In this document: positions 1-10,615 of the stretch, in pieces
How the letters are laid out: each line of letters opens with the position of its first letter
How positions within the stretch are numbered: the first letter of the stretch is position 1
Source: Quercus robur
Lineage: Eukaryota; Streptophyta; Magnoliopsida; Fagales; Fagaceae
Assembly (NCBI RefSeq): GCF_932294415.1
Contig: NC_065538.1
Coordinates: 81,949,453-82,013,452, forward strand
Length of the DNA stretch: 64,000 nucleotides
Reading direction: 5' to 3'
Translations under genes and position numbers: made by a program
Notes under the pieces: generated by a model
The model's input: the letters and a program-made list of their open reading frames with translations, nothing else
What the model was told of the DNA's origin: nothing
Databases searched by the model: none

Positions 1-1045
1 GAATATGTCGAACCTTCTCCAGTAGCCAAACAGATCCATTAGGCAACAATATCCGGACGTCTCCCATACCTACAACATCTAAGGTTGAACCATCAGCCAA
101 ATACACCTTACCAAAATCACCTGCAACATAATTCTGTATGATTTCTGGGTGTGGAGTGGTATGAAACGAATTTCCTGAATCCAAAACCCAATCATCAAGT
201 GGACTGTCTACTGCAAGAAGTAATGCATCCTGTACCTCTTCTATTACAGCATTAGCAAAATCATCTTCATTCTTCTTCTTAGGACTTTTGCATTGATTCC
301 TAAAGTGACCTATTTTCCCACAATTCCAGCATTGTACTTGTTGGCCTGATCTAGATTTACTTCTGTTCCGATTAGAATTTCTGGATTTTGATCTACCTCG
401 ATTTGAATTTATGTTATTACCTCTACCTCTTGTCTCAAGGTTTAGGGCAGAACCAGATCCTGAGGTTTCACCTGCATCTTTTCTGCGAATCTCCTCAGCC
501 AGAATTAAATCTCGTATATCATTGTACTTGAGTTTTTCCTTTCCTGTAGAATTGCTTACTGCCATCCTCATTGCCTCCCAACTGTTTGGTAAAGAAGCCA
601 AAACGATCAGTGCACGGATCTCATCATCAAAATCAATTTCTACAGACGACAATTGATTTGTGATAGTGTTAAATTCATTCAGATGTTGTGCTACTGATAC
701 ATTCTCTGCCATCTTCAGATTGAACGGTTTCTTCATTAAGTGCACCTTATTGTTTGCTGACGGCTTTTCATACATACCAGATAAAGCCTTCATCAGATCT
801 GCTGTTGTCTTCTCCTTTACAACATTGTGTGCAACAGACCTAGACAGAGTTAACCTGATGACTCCTAGTACCTGTCTGTCAAGAAGAGCCCATTCCTCAA
901 CCTTCATAGCCTCAGGTTTTGTCCCCAAAAGAGGCAGACGCAATTTCCTCCCATAAAGATAATCTTCAATCTGCATCCTCCAATATGCGAAGTCTGTGCC
1001 GTCAAACTTTTCTATTCCAGACGCCTTTCCTGCTTCCTCTGCCAT
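1..1045 (-). CDS. Ty1/Copia (Tnt1-like) gag-pol polyprotein, partial
   Basis: The minus strand is open from an ATG at 1045 down to the left edge, about 348 codons with no stop. The protein starts MAEEAGKASGIEKFDGTDF, an N-terminal gag segment typical of Copia (DUF4219/UBN2 type). It then has an R/S/N-rich basic stretch and a CCHC zinc knuckle (CWNCGKIGHFRNQC, about 260-240 on the window). The protease follows with the active-site motif WVLDSGNSFHTTPHPEI, close to 180. The expected order gag, knuckle, protease is kept; integrase, RT and RNase H lie outside the window. The closest type I recognise is the Tnt1-94 group. The frame is undamaged as far as it can be seen, so the element may be fairly young. 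Confidence 0.9.
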   Translation of the reverse strand, partial: MAEEAGKASGIEKFDGTDFAYWRMQIEDYLYGRKLRLPLLGTKPEAMKVEEWALLDRQVLGVIRLTLSRSVAHNVVKEKTTADLMKALSGMYEKPSANNKVHLMKKPFNLKMAENVSVAQHLNEFNTITNQLSSVEIDFDDEIRALIVLASLPNSWEAMRMAVSNSTGKEKLKYNDIRDLILAEEIRRKDAGETSGSGSALNLETRGRGNNINSNRGRSKSRNSNRNRSKSRSGQQVQCWNCGKIGHFRNQCKSPKKKNEDDFANAVIEEVQDALLLAVDSPLDDWVLDSGNSFHTTPHPEIIQNYVAGDFGKVYLADGSTLDVVGMGDVRILLPNGSVWLLEKVRHI

Positions 1046-1069
1046 TGCTCCCACTCAAACCTAACCCTA

Positions 1070-1082
1070 GGCTCTGATACCA
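1070..1082 (-). promoter_or_regulatory. Copia primer binding site
   Basis: On the minus strand this reads TGGTATCAGAGCC, the usual initiator-tRNA-Met primer site of plant Copia elements. It lies two bases inside the LTR end and 24 bases before the gag ATG. Confidence 0.85.
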
Positions 1083-1084
1083 GT

Positions 1085-1428
1085 TGTAGGGAATTAAACA
1101 AAATCCCAACCTATGAGAAACAAAACAAATAGAGAAAACACACGTCAAAGAAAATAATCACACGCACAAGACAATATTTACGTGGTTCGGCAATTTGCCT
1201 ACGTCCACGGAGTTGTAGGGATTTCACTATTATCAGGGAAAATACAATAGCGCACGAAAACACTCTCAAGAAACCCAAATCCCAATTACACCCTAGCACT
1301 CTCTCACAGAAAAAATAAGAATAGAAACTGGCTGCCTCTCTTTTCTCTATTTTCTCTCATGCGGTTGCTAACTAGGTTAATTAGAATTACTCCTTTTTTA
1401 ATCTCACGGCTGCACTACTTCTAAAAAC

Positions 1429-1478
<50 letters not shown>

Positions 1479-1575
1479 AAAGTCGGCTGAAGAGGTAGGA
1501 TCCTATTCCAAATAGGATTCGGTCAAATAAGGTGGGCTTGTGGCAATTCAAGCCACACACGGGCCCACTTTAACA
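1085..1575 (-). repeat. Copia 5' LTR (minus orientation)
   Basis: The inner edge is fixed by the primer site at 1070-1082. Read on the minus strand, the LTR would begin TGTTAAAGTGGGCC at 1575 and end CCCTACA at 1085, giving TG...CA ends and about 491 bp. A TA dinucleotide tract lies at about 1431-1474. The outer edge is inferred from the TG end only, because the partner LTR and target duplication lie outside the window. Confidence 0.65.
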
Positions 1576-1945
1576 TGATGAACCCCTGCCAACCTATAAT
1601 TATTGGTAAAAATTAAATAATGAAGGCTCAAGGTTAAGGATATGACTTGAAAACCAAAATCACAATAAAAAATTATCATCATCATGATTACCATTATTAT
1701 TAGTGTCGATATTTATGTTCGTGTTTATTGTTATTTTATTTATGTGTATTGTTATTAATAGAAATTAGCTGCTAACATGCGCAATGCACATGAAAGTCAT
1801 ATACACACACAAATCATGTCTTAGCAAAATTAAAAACAATACAATATTTCTCACAAATGCAAAAGTTAAGTTAGGGAAAAAATTCTTTTTTTTTTTTTTT
1901 TTGAGAACGAAAATATTCATTTCTTAATAATAATAATAATTCATA
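1576..1945. other. AT-rich spacer between two LTR elements
   Basis: About 370 bp with simple ATT/TAT repeats and a poly(T) run near 1887. I see no gene, hairpin element or conserved coding frame here. Confidence 0.6.
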
Positions 1946-2070
1946 ACATTTGTGGGGCCCAATTGTTTATGGGCCCGGCCCGGTCGTCTATGGGAAGTCC
2001 ACAGGTCCACACTGAAGGGGGCCAGGGCCCAAGCTCGAAAATAGGAAGTCCAAAGTGGCCCGAAGGTACA

Positions 2071-2094
2071 GCCGAGGACAGCTTAGTCCTCGGC
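2071..2094 (+). repeat. Perfect hairpin in LTR U3 region
   Basis: Arms GCCGAGGAC and GTCCTCGGC (9 bp) enclose the loop AGCTTA. In the 3' LTR copy (8041-8064) the last base is T, which still allows a G-U pair in RNA. Confidence 0.65.
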
Positions 2095-2329
2095 AGGCCC
2101 GAAGTCTCAGGGATGAGAGTAGCCCACAAGCTAGCTTAAAAGATCAGAAAATATCTTGAGGGAAATTGTCCTTAATACCCCTCATTGACATGACATTGCA
2201 CCTGACAGAACCGGATTCTTGGGCTTTATTAACCATGCCCAACAATGCTGGGATGGGATTGACGGGACAAGTATCAGTCCTGGAAAAACTGACCCTACAC
2301 GTGGACGAGGGACAACGAACGTAGGCTAG

Positions 2330-2337
2330 TATAAAAG
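2330..2337 (+). promoter_or_regulatory. TATA box in LTR (TATAAAAG)
   Basis: A good plant TATA box inside the 5' LTR; the same site occurs at 8300-8307 in the 3' LTR. Transcription would start about 30 bases downstream and read into the primer site and arrays. Confidence 0.6.
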
Positions 2338-2470
2338 AAAACGTTAGGTAACGAAGGAGGGGATCCCCATCTGACTTCCTGGAAAAAACTCTAGGAGTGA
2401 GAATGCCCGGATAATGTATGCGCTCCACCACGGAAAACCCATCGACGGGTAACCGGAGAAAAACTTTATT

Positions 2471-2495
2471 GCTCCTCGGACATGATCCGAGGAGC
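2471..2495 (+). repeat. Perfect hairpin in LTR R/U5 region
   Basis: Arms GCTCCTCGGA and TCCGAGGAGC (10 bp, perfect) enclose the loop CATGA. It lies downstream of the TATA box, so it should be in the 5' leader of the RNA. It is repeated unchanged at 8441-8465. Confidence 0.7.
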
Positions 2496-2705
2496 CAAAT
2501 CCCTCCAGTTACAAAGGTGTAAGGCCCGAATATACAGACTAAAGCCTCTCCTTGTCTTGGTTCATCTAAAGTCCGGTTTGAACCAACGCCCTGTGACCCA
2601 ACGCTGGCCTTTCAAGCCCACTCTCTACAAATGTTATTGTAGGGGATTTTCTGTAGGCGAGCCCAGCATCGTTGTTGGGCCGCACGAGATTCGTGTCCCT
2701 ACAAT

Positions 2706-2723
2706 TGGCGCCGTCTGTGGGAA
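2706..2723 (+). promoter_or_regulatory. LARD primer binding site
   Basis: TGGCGCCGTCTGTGGGAA starts two bases after the 5' LTR. The TGGCGCC start would pair with a tRNA ending GGCGCCA (Asp- or Glu-type acceptor ends). The match beyond the first bases was not checked against a tRNA set. Confidence 0.7.
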
Positions 2724-2982
2724 GGTCTGCGCGTTGGCATGGGTGGCGCATGAGTCAGCTCTCCAGCAAGCAGAGATTCACGAGTTTTTCCCATCTTCGG
2801 CGATGTATAGTCGTTGCTCCGCCATAAGCTTCTGCTAGGGGCTATGCCTTGCACTGCTAACGGAGCGGGCAGCTCTAGGGGCTTCCGGCCTCGAACCAAC
2901 TCTCCCCTCCCTGGCCCAGGGGCTAACCTTCGAAAAATAAACAACTATAGAGAAAAGACTACTTAAAAAAGAAATCCTACAA

Positions 2983-4750
2983 GTTTTGGACAGAACCAAG
3001 ACCTTGCATGGTCCTCGGACCCAAGCCTATGGGGAAACCAAGTACAAACAGGAAATCTTACAAGTTTTGGACAGAACCAAGGCCTTGCATGGTCCTCGGA
3101 CCCAAGCCTCTGGGGAAACCAAGTACAAAAAAGAAATCCTACAAGTTTTGGACAGAACCAAGGCCTTGCATGGTCCTCGGACCTAAGCCTATGGGGAAAC
3201 CAAGTACAAACAGAAAATCTTAAAAGTTTTGGACAGAACCAAGGCCTTGCATGGTCCTCGGACCCAAGCCTATGGGGAAACCAAGTACAAACAAGAAATC
3301 TTAAAAGTTTTGGACAGAACCAAGGCCTTGCATGGTCCTCGGACCCAAGCCTCTGGGGAAACCAAGTACAAAAAAGAAATCCTACAAGTTTTGGACAGAA
3401 CCAAGGCCTTGCATGGTCCTCGGACCCAAGCCTCTGGGGAAACCAAGTACAAAAAAGAAATCCTACAAGTTTTGGACAGAACCAAGGCCTTGCATGGTCC
3501 TCGGACCCAAGCCTATGGGGAAACCAAGTACAAACAGGAAATCTTACAAGTTTTGGACAGAACCAAGGCCTTGCATGGTCCTCGGACCCAAGCCTCTGGG
3601 GAAACCAAGTACAAAAAAGAAATCCTACAAGTTTTGGACAGAACCAAGGCCTTGCATGGTCCTCGGACCCAAGCCTATGGGGAAACCAAGTACAAAAAAG
3701 AAATCCTACAAGTTTTGGACAGAACCAAGGCCTTGCATGGTCCTCGGACCCAAGCCTATGGGGAAACCAAGTACAAACAGGAAATCTTAAAAGTTTTGGA
3801 CAGAACCAAGGCCTTGCATGGTCCTCGGACCCAAGCCTCTGGGGAAACCAAGTACAAAAAAGAAATCCTACAAGTTTTGGATAGAACCAAGGCCTTGCAT
3901 GGTCCTCGGACCCAAGCCTATGGGGAAACCAAGTACAAACAGGAAATCTTACAAGTTTTGGACAGAACCAAGGCCTTGCATGGTCCTCGAACCCAAGCCT
4001 CTGGGGAAACCAAGTACAAAAAAGAAATCCTACAAGTTTTGGACAGAACCAAGGCCTTGCATGGTCCTCGGACCCAAGCCTATGGGGAAACCAAGTACAA
4101 ACAGGAAATCTTACAAGTTTTGGACAGAACCAAGGCCTTGCATGGTCCTCGGACCCAAGCCTCTGGGGAAACCAAGTACAAAAAAGAAATCCTACAAGTT
4201 TTGGACAGAACCAAGGCCTTGCATGGTCCTCGGACCCAAGCCTATGGGGAAACCAAGTACAAAAAAGAAATCCTACAAGTTTTGGACAGAACCAAGGCCT
4301 TGCATGGTCCTCGGACCCAAGCCTATGGGGAAACCAAGTACAAACAGGAAATCTTAAAAGTTTTGGACATAACCAAGGCCTTGCATGGTCCTCAGACCTA
4401 AGCCTCTGGGGAAACCAAGTACAAAAAAGAAATCCTACAAGTTTTGGACAGAACCAAGGCCTTGCATGGTCCTCGGACCCAAGCCTATGGGGAAACCAAG
4501 TACAAACAGGAAATCTTAAAAGTTTTGGACAGAACCAAAGCCTTGCATGGTCCTCGGACCCAAGCCTATGGGGAAACCAAGTAAAAAAAAAGGAAATCTT
4601 AAAAGTTTTGGACAGAACCTAGGCCTTGTATGATCCTCGGACTCAAGCCTATGGGGAAACCAAGTACACAAAATAAAAACCATAAGTTTTGGACGGAACC
4701 TAGGCCTTGCATGGTCCTCGGACCCAAGCCTATGGGGAAACCAAGTACAC
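2983..4750 (+). repeat. Tandem array of an 81-bp repeat, about 22 units
   Basis: Unit starts (GTTTTGGACAGAACC) lie at 2983, 3064, 3145, 3226 and so on, each 81 bases apart, to 4686. One unit (4522) is 83 bp. Two main variants differ at three linked sites: TATGGGG with ACAAACAGG, and TCTGGGG with ACAAAAAAG. Units 7-11 and 14-18 show the same variant order, so a block of seven units (567 bp) was probably duplicated. Because 81 is a multiple of 3, stop-free frames appear on both strands, for example a 27-residue repeat in 3229-4401. Each unit contains GGTCCTCGGACC, a short inverted repeat. Confidence 0.95.
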
Positions 4751-6030
4751 AAGCACCATCGGAGTTCCCTACTTCCCAGTTGATTGCTCGGATGGATTAT
4801 TTAGAGATTATCAGCCTTGGACGGTATTCACGCGCTTATCACAGATTATTCAACTGCTATCCCGGTTAGTTTCCCAAGTTTGATTTACTATAAATTATCG
4901 ATATATTGCCTGATAGTATTTGATAAATTGGAGTTAGTTAGATTATGTTTCGAGCTATTTAGCTCTAAATATTCGGAAAGAAACACACGCATGGGGCACA
5001 CTCACTCACAAGGTAGTGTAGTCAAAGGAACAGTATCCAAAACAAGTAAAGAAATTTCCATTATCACTAAAACAAAGAGATAGTACAGCGTACAATAAAA
5101 AGCTGGAATCGGTTTGCGTCAAAGCTCATTACATAACTAAAAAGAAAGGAAGATACAAGAGAATAAAATAAAGCTGAGGAAGTAGATCAGAGGAGAGGTT
5201 GGCTACAGCTCCAAGACCTTGTTCTTCCTCAATGCTTTCGCATGCCCACAACTCAAACAGCAAAAGAAACCCAACTTGAGCCTGACACCGTTGAAGGAAA
5301 GGTGCAGGGAGTTGGAAGTTGAGGGGCTTTCACTAAATATACGCCTGCCGCAAAGCAGAGGCGCTGATGGCGGAAAATCTTTCTTCTGCCACACCAAAAT
5401 TCTGGCATGGACAGAACCTGCTTCGGATTTTGACTAAAAGAGGGAAAGATTCCCTTCCCCCTCGGTCGAAATGAAGTATTCTCCTGAACCTAAGCTTCCT
5501 GTGCCCATACCGTACTATTCTGAGTCTCATGAAGGCACGGTGCATCTGCGGCGGAGAAATTTCTTTCTTCCCAACCCGTGCCCGAAACATGTTATGCTAA
5601 GGGAGGAGAGCTCCGGATATGGAAGCTGTGATGTGGGAGAAAACTGAAGGATTTATGCGTATATAAAGCAACTTTCTCTCCCCCCCATTTATTTGAAAAG
5701 ACAAGGTGATGGCAGTCAACTCACGCGGCGTCCCAAGGAACGCTACAGACAAAACAGTTCTGGCTCAGCTTCCAACATCAACTGCAACCACAAGATTAAA
5801 GAGCCTCGTAAAGGCGCACCTCGGTCACTGTGACATCAGAGAGTACCGCGTGGCCAGAGGTTGCAGAAATATCTCTTAATTCATGGGCTAAGTGGATTCG
5901 TGGCCCAGGCCCGCTTTGCGTGGGGGCCCAGGTACTGTGGCCCACGTCGAGCAATGGCCGTGGCCGAGGACAACCCCTGCTCGGCGCCTTGGGAAATGCC
6001 TTATGAAAGGGAGAATCTGAACTCAAAGAG
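4751..6030 (+). other. LARD internal unique region
   Basis: Non-repetitive DNA between the two arrays. It has no retroelement protein motif. A segment near 5408-5450 (CTTCGGATTTTGACTAAAAG) recurs near 7340-7360, showing older internal duplication. Confidence 0.6.
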
Positions 6031-6440
6031 TCTTGGACAGAACCTAGGACTTGCATGGCCCTCGGACTCAAGCCTATGGGAAAACCAAGTACGAAAAAGA
6101 TATCTTATAAATCTTGGACAGAACCTAGGACTTGCATGGTCCTCGGACTCAAGCCTATGGGAAAACCAAGTACGAAAAAGATATCTTATAAATCTTGGAC
6201 AGAACCTAGGACTTGCATGGTCCTCGGACTCAAGCCTATGGGAAAACCAAGTACGAAAAAGATATCTTATAAGTCTTGGACAGAACCTAGGACTTGCATG
6301 GTCCTCGGACTCAAGCCTAGAGGGAAACCAGGAACATAAAAAAAGATATCTTATAAGTCTTGGACAGAACCTAGGACTTGCATGGCCCTCGGACTCAAGC
6401 CTATGGGGAAACCTAGCACCTAAAAGAAAAAGTATAAGTC
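6031..6440 (+). repeat. Second, diverged array of the 81-bp repeat, about 5 units
   Basis: Unit starts (TCTTGGACAGAACCTAGG) at 6031, 6112, 6193, 6274 and 6358; spacing 81, 81, 81 and 84. A further decayed unit follows near 6439. The units share GGACAGAACC, CTTGCATGG and CCTCGGAC with the first array but differ elsewhere, so the arrays amplified separately from a common monomer. Confidence 0.9.
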
Positions 6441-7920
6441 CTAAACAAAACCCTGGCTGTGCGAAGTCCTCGGACTCATGCCTTTTGGGAAATCAACTAC
6501 TCGGATGGAGAAGTTTCTCGGCTTAAATACTGGAAAAGGTTAAGGCCAGTGTGTTAAGATGAAGGCGAAACGAACTGATGATCGTTAGCCTAAAGAAATT
6601 GCTCATTGAAAGGGTGACATGTCCTCGGATAATTACTTCTTGCACCTTATCAAACACTTAATCCCCATCGCGATTAATTTTAAGGTAAGTCTCGTTCCTC
6701 ACTGGTCGGATTGTTATGTCGAATAATAATTTTGTTAATGTTATTATGGCGTCTTTTTATTAGCAAGTATTTTGGCCTTAGTTGTCATTGGTTCAAATGC
6801 TATACTATTGTGCCGAGCAGAACTTGCAAATTTATTAGAACATATAAACAGAACATGCGAAATAGAATAACAGTAACTTTTATTAATATAAAAAATCATT
6901 ACAACATACAAGGAAGGGCTTAAGCAAGCCTATACAAAAAATGAACTGTTGAAGCAATAATAACATCCGTAATACAGATAAGTAAACCGCCAGGTGTCCT
7001 TTAAACTCGCCTTCAAAGTCTCTCTAAAATCTCTGCCTCAGTACTGTTCATATCAGAAGAAGAACTTTGTATAGAAAGGGAGAAGGGGAAGGAAGAAGAA
7101 TTGGAACACATGGAAGCACTTCAGCAAGCTCTTGTCGCTGAGGAGTGCAAAGGAAAAAGAAGATGGAAGACATGAGCAGGAAGGAGGAGAAGAAGAGGGA
7201 AGCAATGAAAAGAAAGTAAAATGAGCAAAAGAGGGAAAAGGGGAGCCATATTAGGTATGCTCATGAGAGAGCGGATGGAGATGGCAAGGGAGGTTTTCGA
7301 CTCAGTCACACCGGAAGTGGGATGTGACGAGTCCCTGCTTCGGATTTTGGCTAAAAGAGGGGGGAGGCAAATCTTGAGTCTCCGCCACCCTTGCCCCGAC
7401 CGAGCCATCTCAAGTTTTATTAGGACATGGCGTTTCTGGGAGATAAAGGGTTTATTCATGGTTGACTATTATGGTGGATGTATTATTGGATAATGAATAA
7501 CCAGACGGAAGAAGTGAACTATGAGAAGGGCCTAAGGGATTCAAATATGAGAGAATCACCTCTTGTCTTCTCTCTTTATATAGGGGAGTAAGACAAGGGC
7601 ACGTAACACGTTCTGATCCCCAAGGAAATCTACGAATAAATGTGCATCTGTTTCGTTCCCCCCACGCTATCAGTAACCGTTAGATTTGAGAGGTCTCGTA
7701 AAAGGAAGATATTAAAGGCGTGCTACGGATAACCAAGCGGTATAAGCGCATCACGCGTAAATCGAGGGAAACATCTTGTAGACCGGCGCATTCCTCGGGG
7801 AGGTGAAGAGTCGCCAACGTTGCTCAAGGGCCGAATTAAATGAGCCGCAATAAAGGCTCGGTATTACCAAAACCCACCTTTCCAGCCAAGACGTTGGACA
7901 GCAGGGTTTTGAGGGGCTAT
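6441..7920 (+). other. LARD 3' internal region and polypurine tract
   Basis: Non-coding DNA between the second array and the right LTR. It ends with GGGTTTTGAGGGGCTAT directly before 7921, a plausible polypurine tract for plus-strand priming. No protein family is recognisable in the short frames here. Confidence 0.6.
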
Positions 7921-8673
7921 TGTGGGGCCCAATTGTTTATGGGCCCGGCCCGCTCGTCCATGGGGAGTCCACAGGTCCACACTGAAGGGGGCCAGGGCCC
8001 AAGCTCGAAAATAGGAAGTCCAAAGTGGCCCGAAGGTACAGCCGAGGACAGCTTAGTCCTCGGTAGGCCCGAAGTCTCAGGGATGAGAGTAGCCCACAAG
8101 CTAGCTTAAAAGATCAGAAAATATCTTGAGGGAAATTGTCCTTAATACCCCTCATTGACATGACATTGCACCTGACAGAACCGGATTCTTGGGCTTTATT
8201 AACCATGCCCAACAATGCTGGGATGGGATTGACGGGACAAGTATCAGTCCTGGAAAAACTAACCCTACACGTGGACGAGGGACAACGAACGTAGGCTAGT
8301 ATAAAAGAAAACGTTAGGTAACGAAGGAGGGGATCCCCATCTGACTTCCTGGAAAAAACTCTAGGAATGAGAATGCCCGAATAATGTATGCGCTCCACCA
8401 CGGAAAACCCATCGACGGGTAACCGGAGAAAAACTTTATTGCTCCTCGGACATGATCCGAGGAGCCAAATCCCTCCAGTTACAAAGGTGTAAGGCCCGAA
8501 TATACAGACTAAAGCCTCTCCTTGTCTTGGTTCATCTAAAGTCCGGCCTGAACCAACGCCCTGTGACCCAACGCTGGCCTTTCAAGCCCACTCTCTACAA
8601 ATGTTATTGTAGGGGATTTTCTGTAGGCGAGCCCAGCATCGTTGTTGGGCCGCACGAGATTCGTGTCCCTACA
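7921..8673 (+). repeat. LARD 3' LTR
   Basis: 753 bp, nine differences from the 5' LTR by eye, the same TG...CA ends and the same TATA box (8300-8307) and hairpins (8041-8064, 8441-8465). Followed at once by the ACATT target duplication. Confidence 0.93.
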
Positions 8674-8678
8674 ACATT

Positions 8679-9759
8679 TATGCACCAGTAAAAAATATGT
8701 TAGCAATAGGAAATTATTTTTTTAGTTTTAAACTAAATTTCTCAAATCCATTTGCTCTTCTTCCTACAATCTAAAACACCGAAAACATATCTCAAAAACA
8801 AATAAAACTCAATAAAACTACGGTTCAAAACCAAAGTGCAAAAAAGATTTACTTCAACACATCTAATGTGACATTAAGACCAAAATTGGAATAAGAGATA
8901 AGAAGAAAATAAAATATTTGTAAACCCTTAAACAATCACCCAAACATCTAGGAATATCATATGACAAAGACATAAAATCTTTTGCTAATTTGTCAACCAA
9001 AAAAAAAAAAAAAAAAAAGTGAAAGGAAATGGAACAAAATTAATTTGTGTAGACCATATTCTTAACTACTCAAACTATTCCTTTATAGGTCTAAACACGT
9101 TTGATTTAGGCTCCTCCTATGGGCATAGTTATTAATCTCGATGACTTGGCACCTAGACTTGATCAAACCCGACAAGTTTGTGATGACTAGTGCAATATGG
9201 ATGGGTTTTAATCACCTAGCTAGGTTTGTGAAATTATATCGATAGGTCCACTTCATTGACTTCTTTACTAAATAGTGTGTGATAATATGGTATTTAAAGA
9301 GGAGAAAACCTAAAGAATTCAAGAAAAAAAAATGCATTGTTCTATCCTTCTACATGCCTCCAAGACTCTCATCTTTCAAAAGACTACTTTGTTATTATTA
9401 ATTTATTCGTTTATCACTTTTTAGTTTTTAACCTGTGACTGTGCATCATTTTTTTTTTTTTGCTTCTAATTTGATCCTTTTTCACTTTCAGTTGTAGTCT
9501 GCAGGTACGTATTACTATATCAATCTATATTTCACAACTCCTAGTTTTTTAGGCGTCTTTAGCTTTTTCTTTTGTTTTGTTCAGTGCTTTTGTTGTCTAG
9601 TGTGAGTGTGTGACCCTTGTTTCTTCTTATGAATTTTTTGTTGTTCTATTTGTTTATTCCTTTAGATGATATTTTTTTTAGAAACATCCTTTAGCTGATC
9701 TTATTTAACTTTACCGCATTCTATGTATGAAAACAAAAAAAAAAAAAAAAAAAAAGCTA
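8679..9759. other. AT-rich intergenic DNA
   Basis: Contains poly(A) and poly(T) runs (about 9000-9018, 9450, 9736-9755). No gene or bounded element can be supported. Confidence 0.5.
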
Positions 9760-9762
9760 TAA

Positions 9763-9899
9763 GAGCATTAGCATTAGCACTTCTAAAAAATTTAGCATTT
9801 GACACATCAAAAAGTTACTTTATTAAATTTAACCCACCATTTTACAATTTATTATACATCACATCTCTTATTTTTTAATTCTATTTATTCATTTTTATA

Positions 9900-9944
<45 letters not shown>

Positions 9945-10612
9945 CAACAGCCGCCCCACCCCTACAACCCTCCACCACCATAAACCCACAATCCCCCACC
10001 ACTGTTAAACCCACCAGAAATCCACTACCACCACCATAAAACCCACCGGAAAGTCACCACCACTACCCCACCACCAAAATCACAACTCACCATAACCCAA
10101 CCACCACCACAAGCCTTCACAAAACCTAAATCAAATTTAAAAATAAAAAAAAAATAAAAAAAAAAATTCTGTTGGAAAACATAACTTAAGAACCTCATCA
10201 CTCAAATCCGAAGAAAAAATAAAACCAAATCTGAAAAAAAAAAAAAAAAAATCACAAATATGGAAAAAACAAAAACCCAAATTTGAGAGTGAGAGTAGAC
10301 TAAGTTGGCAGCATGGCGTCGAGGTCGTTGGCATGACATGGTGAGGCTAGGGGCTTGGCTGAGAGTGAGAGTAAGAGAGTGAGAGAGGCTGAGAGAAAAG
10401 GTAGAAGAGAGAGAAGAAAATGTGAGACCGAGTGAGAGGAGAGAGAAAAGTAAATAAAAAAAGAGAGAAAAATTTATAACATTTTGTCCATACTGTGCCA
10501 ATAGTAGAAGTGCACTGTTGCAAATGACAAGTTTATTTGGCATTTGGAACATTTGATGTTGGTGGGTTTTGGTGTTTAGTGTGAGCATTTGTCATCCTTA
10601 ATGCTAGTGCTC
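9763..10612. mobile_element. PIF/Harbinger-like (Tourist-type) MITE, 850 bp
   Basis: The left end GAGCATTAGCATTAGCAC matches the reverse complement of the right end (GAGCACTAGCATTAAGG). TAA lies on both sides (9760-9762, 10613-10615), the three-base duplication typical of PIF/Harbinger. The interior is low-complexity (CT tract 9906-9941, poly(A) tracts) with no transposase. Confidence 0.7.
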
Positions 10613-10615
10613 TAA

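Larger units (their letters stand above)
1951..2703 (+). repeat. LARD 5' LTR
   Basis: Begins TGTGGGGCCCAATTG and ends TGTCCCTACA. It carries a TATA box at 2330-2337 and two perfect hairpins at 2071-2094 and 2471-2495. Length is identical to the 3' LTR. Confidence 0.93.
1946..8678 (+). mobile_element. Complete non-autonomous LTR retrotransposon (LARD type) with ACATT target duplication
   Basis: Two 753-bp LTRs (1951-2703 and 7921-8673) frame 5.2 kb of internal DNA. The 5-bp direct repeat ACATT flanks both sides (1946-1950, 8674-8678), so this is a single intact insertion. A primer site follows the left LTR and a purine tract precedes the right one. The LTRs differ at nine positions by my count (8 transitions, 1 transversion; about 98.8% identity), so the insertion is recent. 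No gag, protease, RT or integrase motif is visible in any frame. This matches the definition of a LARD, mobilised by proteins supplied by an autonomous relative, most likely of Ty3/Gypsy type (inference). Much of the interior is two arrays of one 81-bp repeat. Confidence 0.9.

Noticed and set aside
3229..4401. 390-residue protein of 27-residue repeats
   Set aside because: The 81-bp period makes several frames on both strands stop-free at once. There is no start context or known domain, and single-base changes do not favour one frame.
2983..4750. CRISPR-like array of regular repeats
   Set aside because: The units are contiguous with no unique spacers, in a plant LTR element. It is a tandem repeat.
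5861..6526. 221-residue frame over the second array
   Set aside because: Same cause: an 81-bp period lacking stops. No domain is recognisable.
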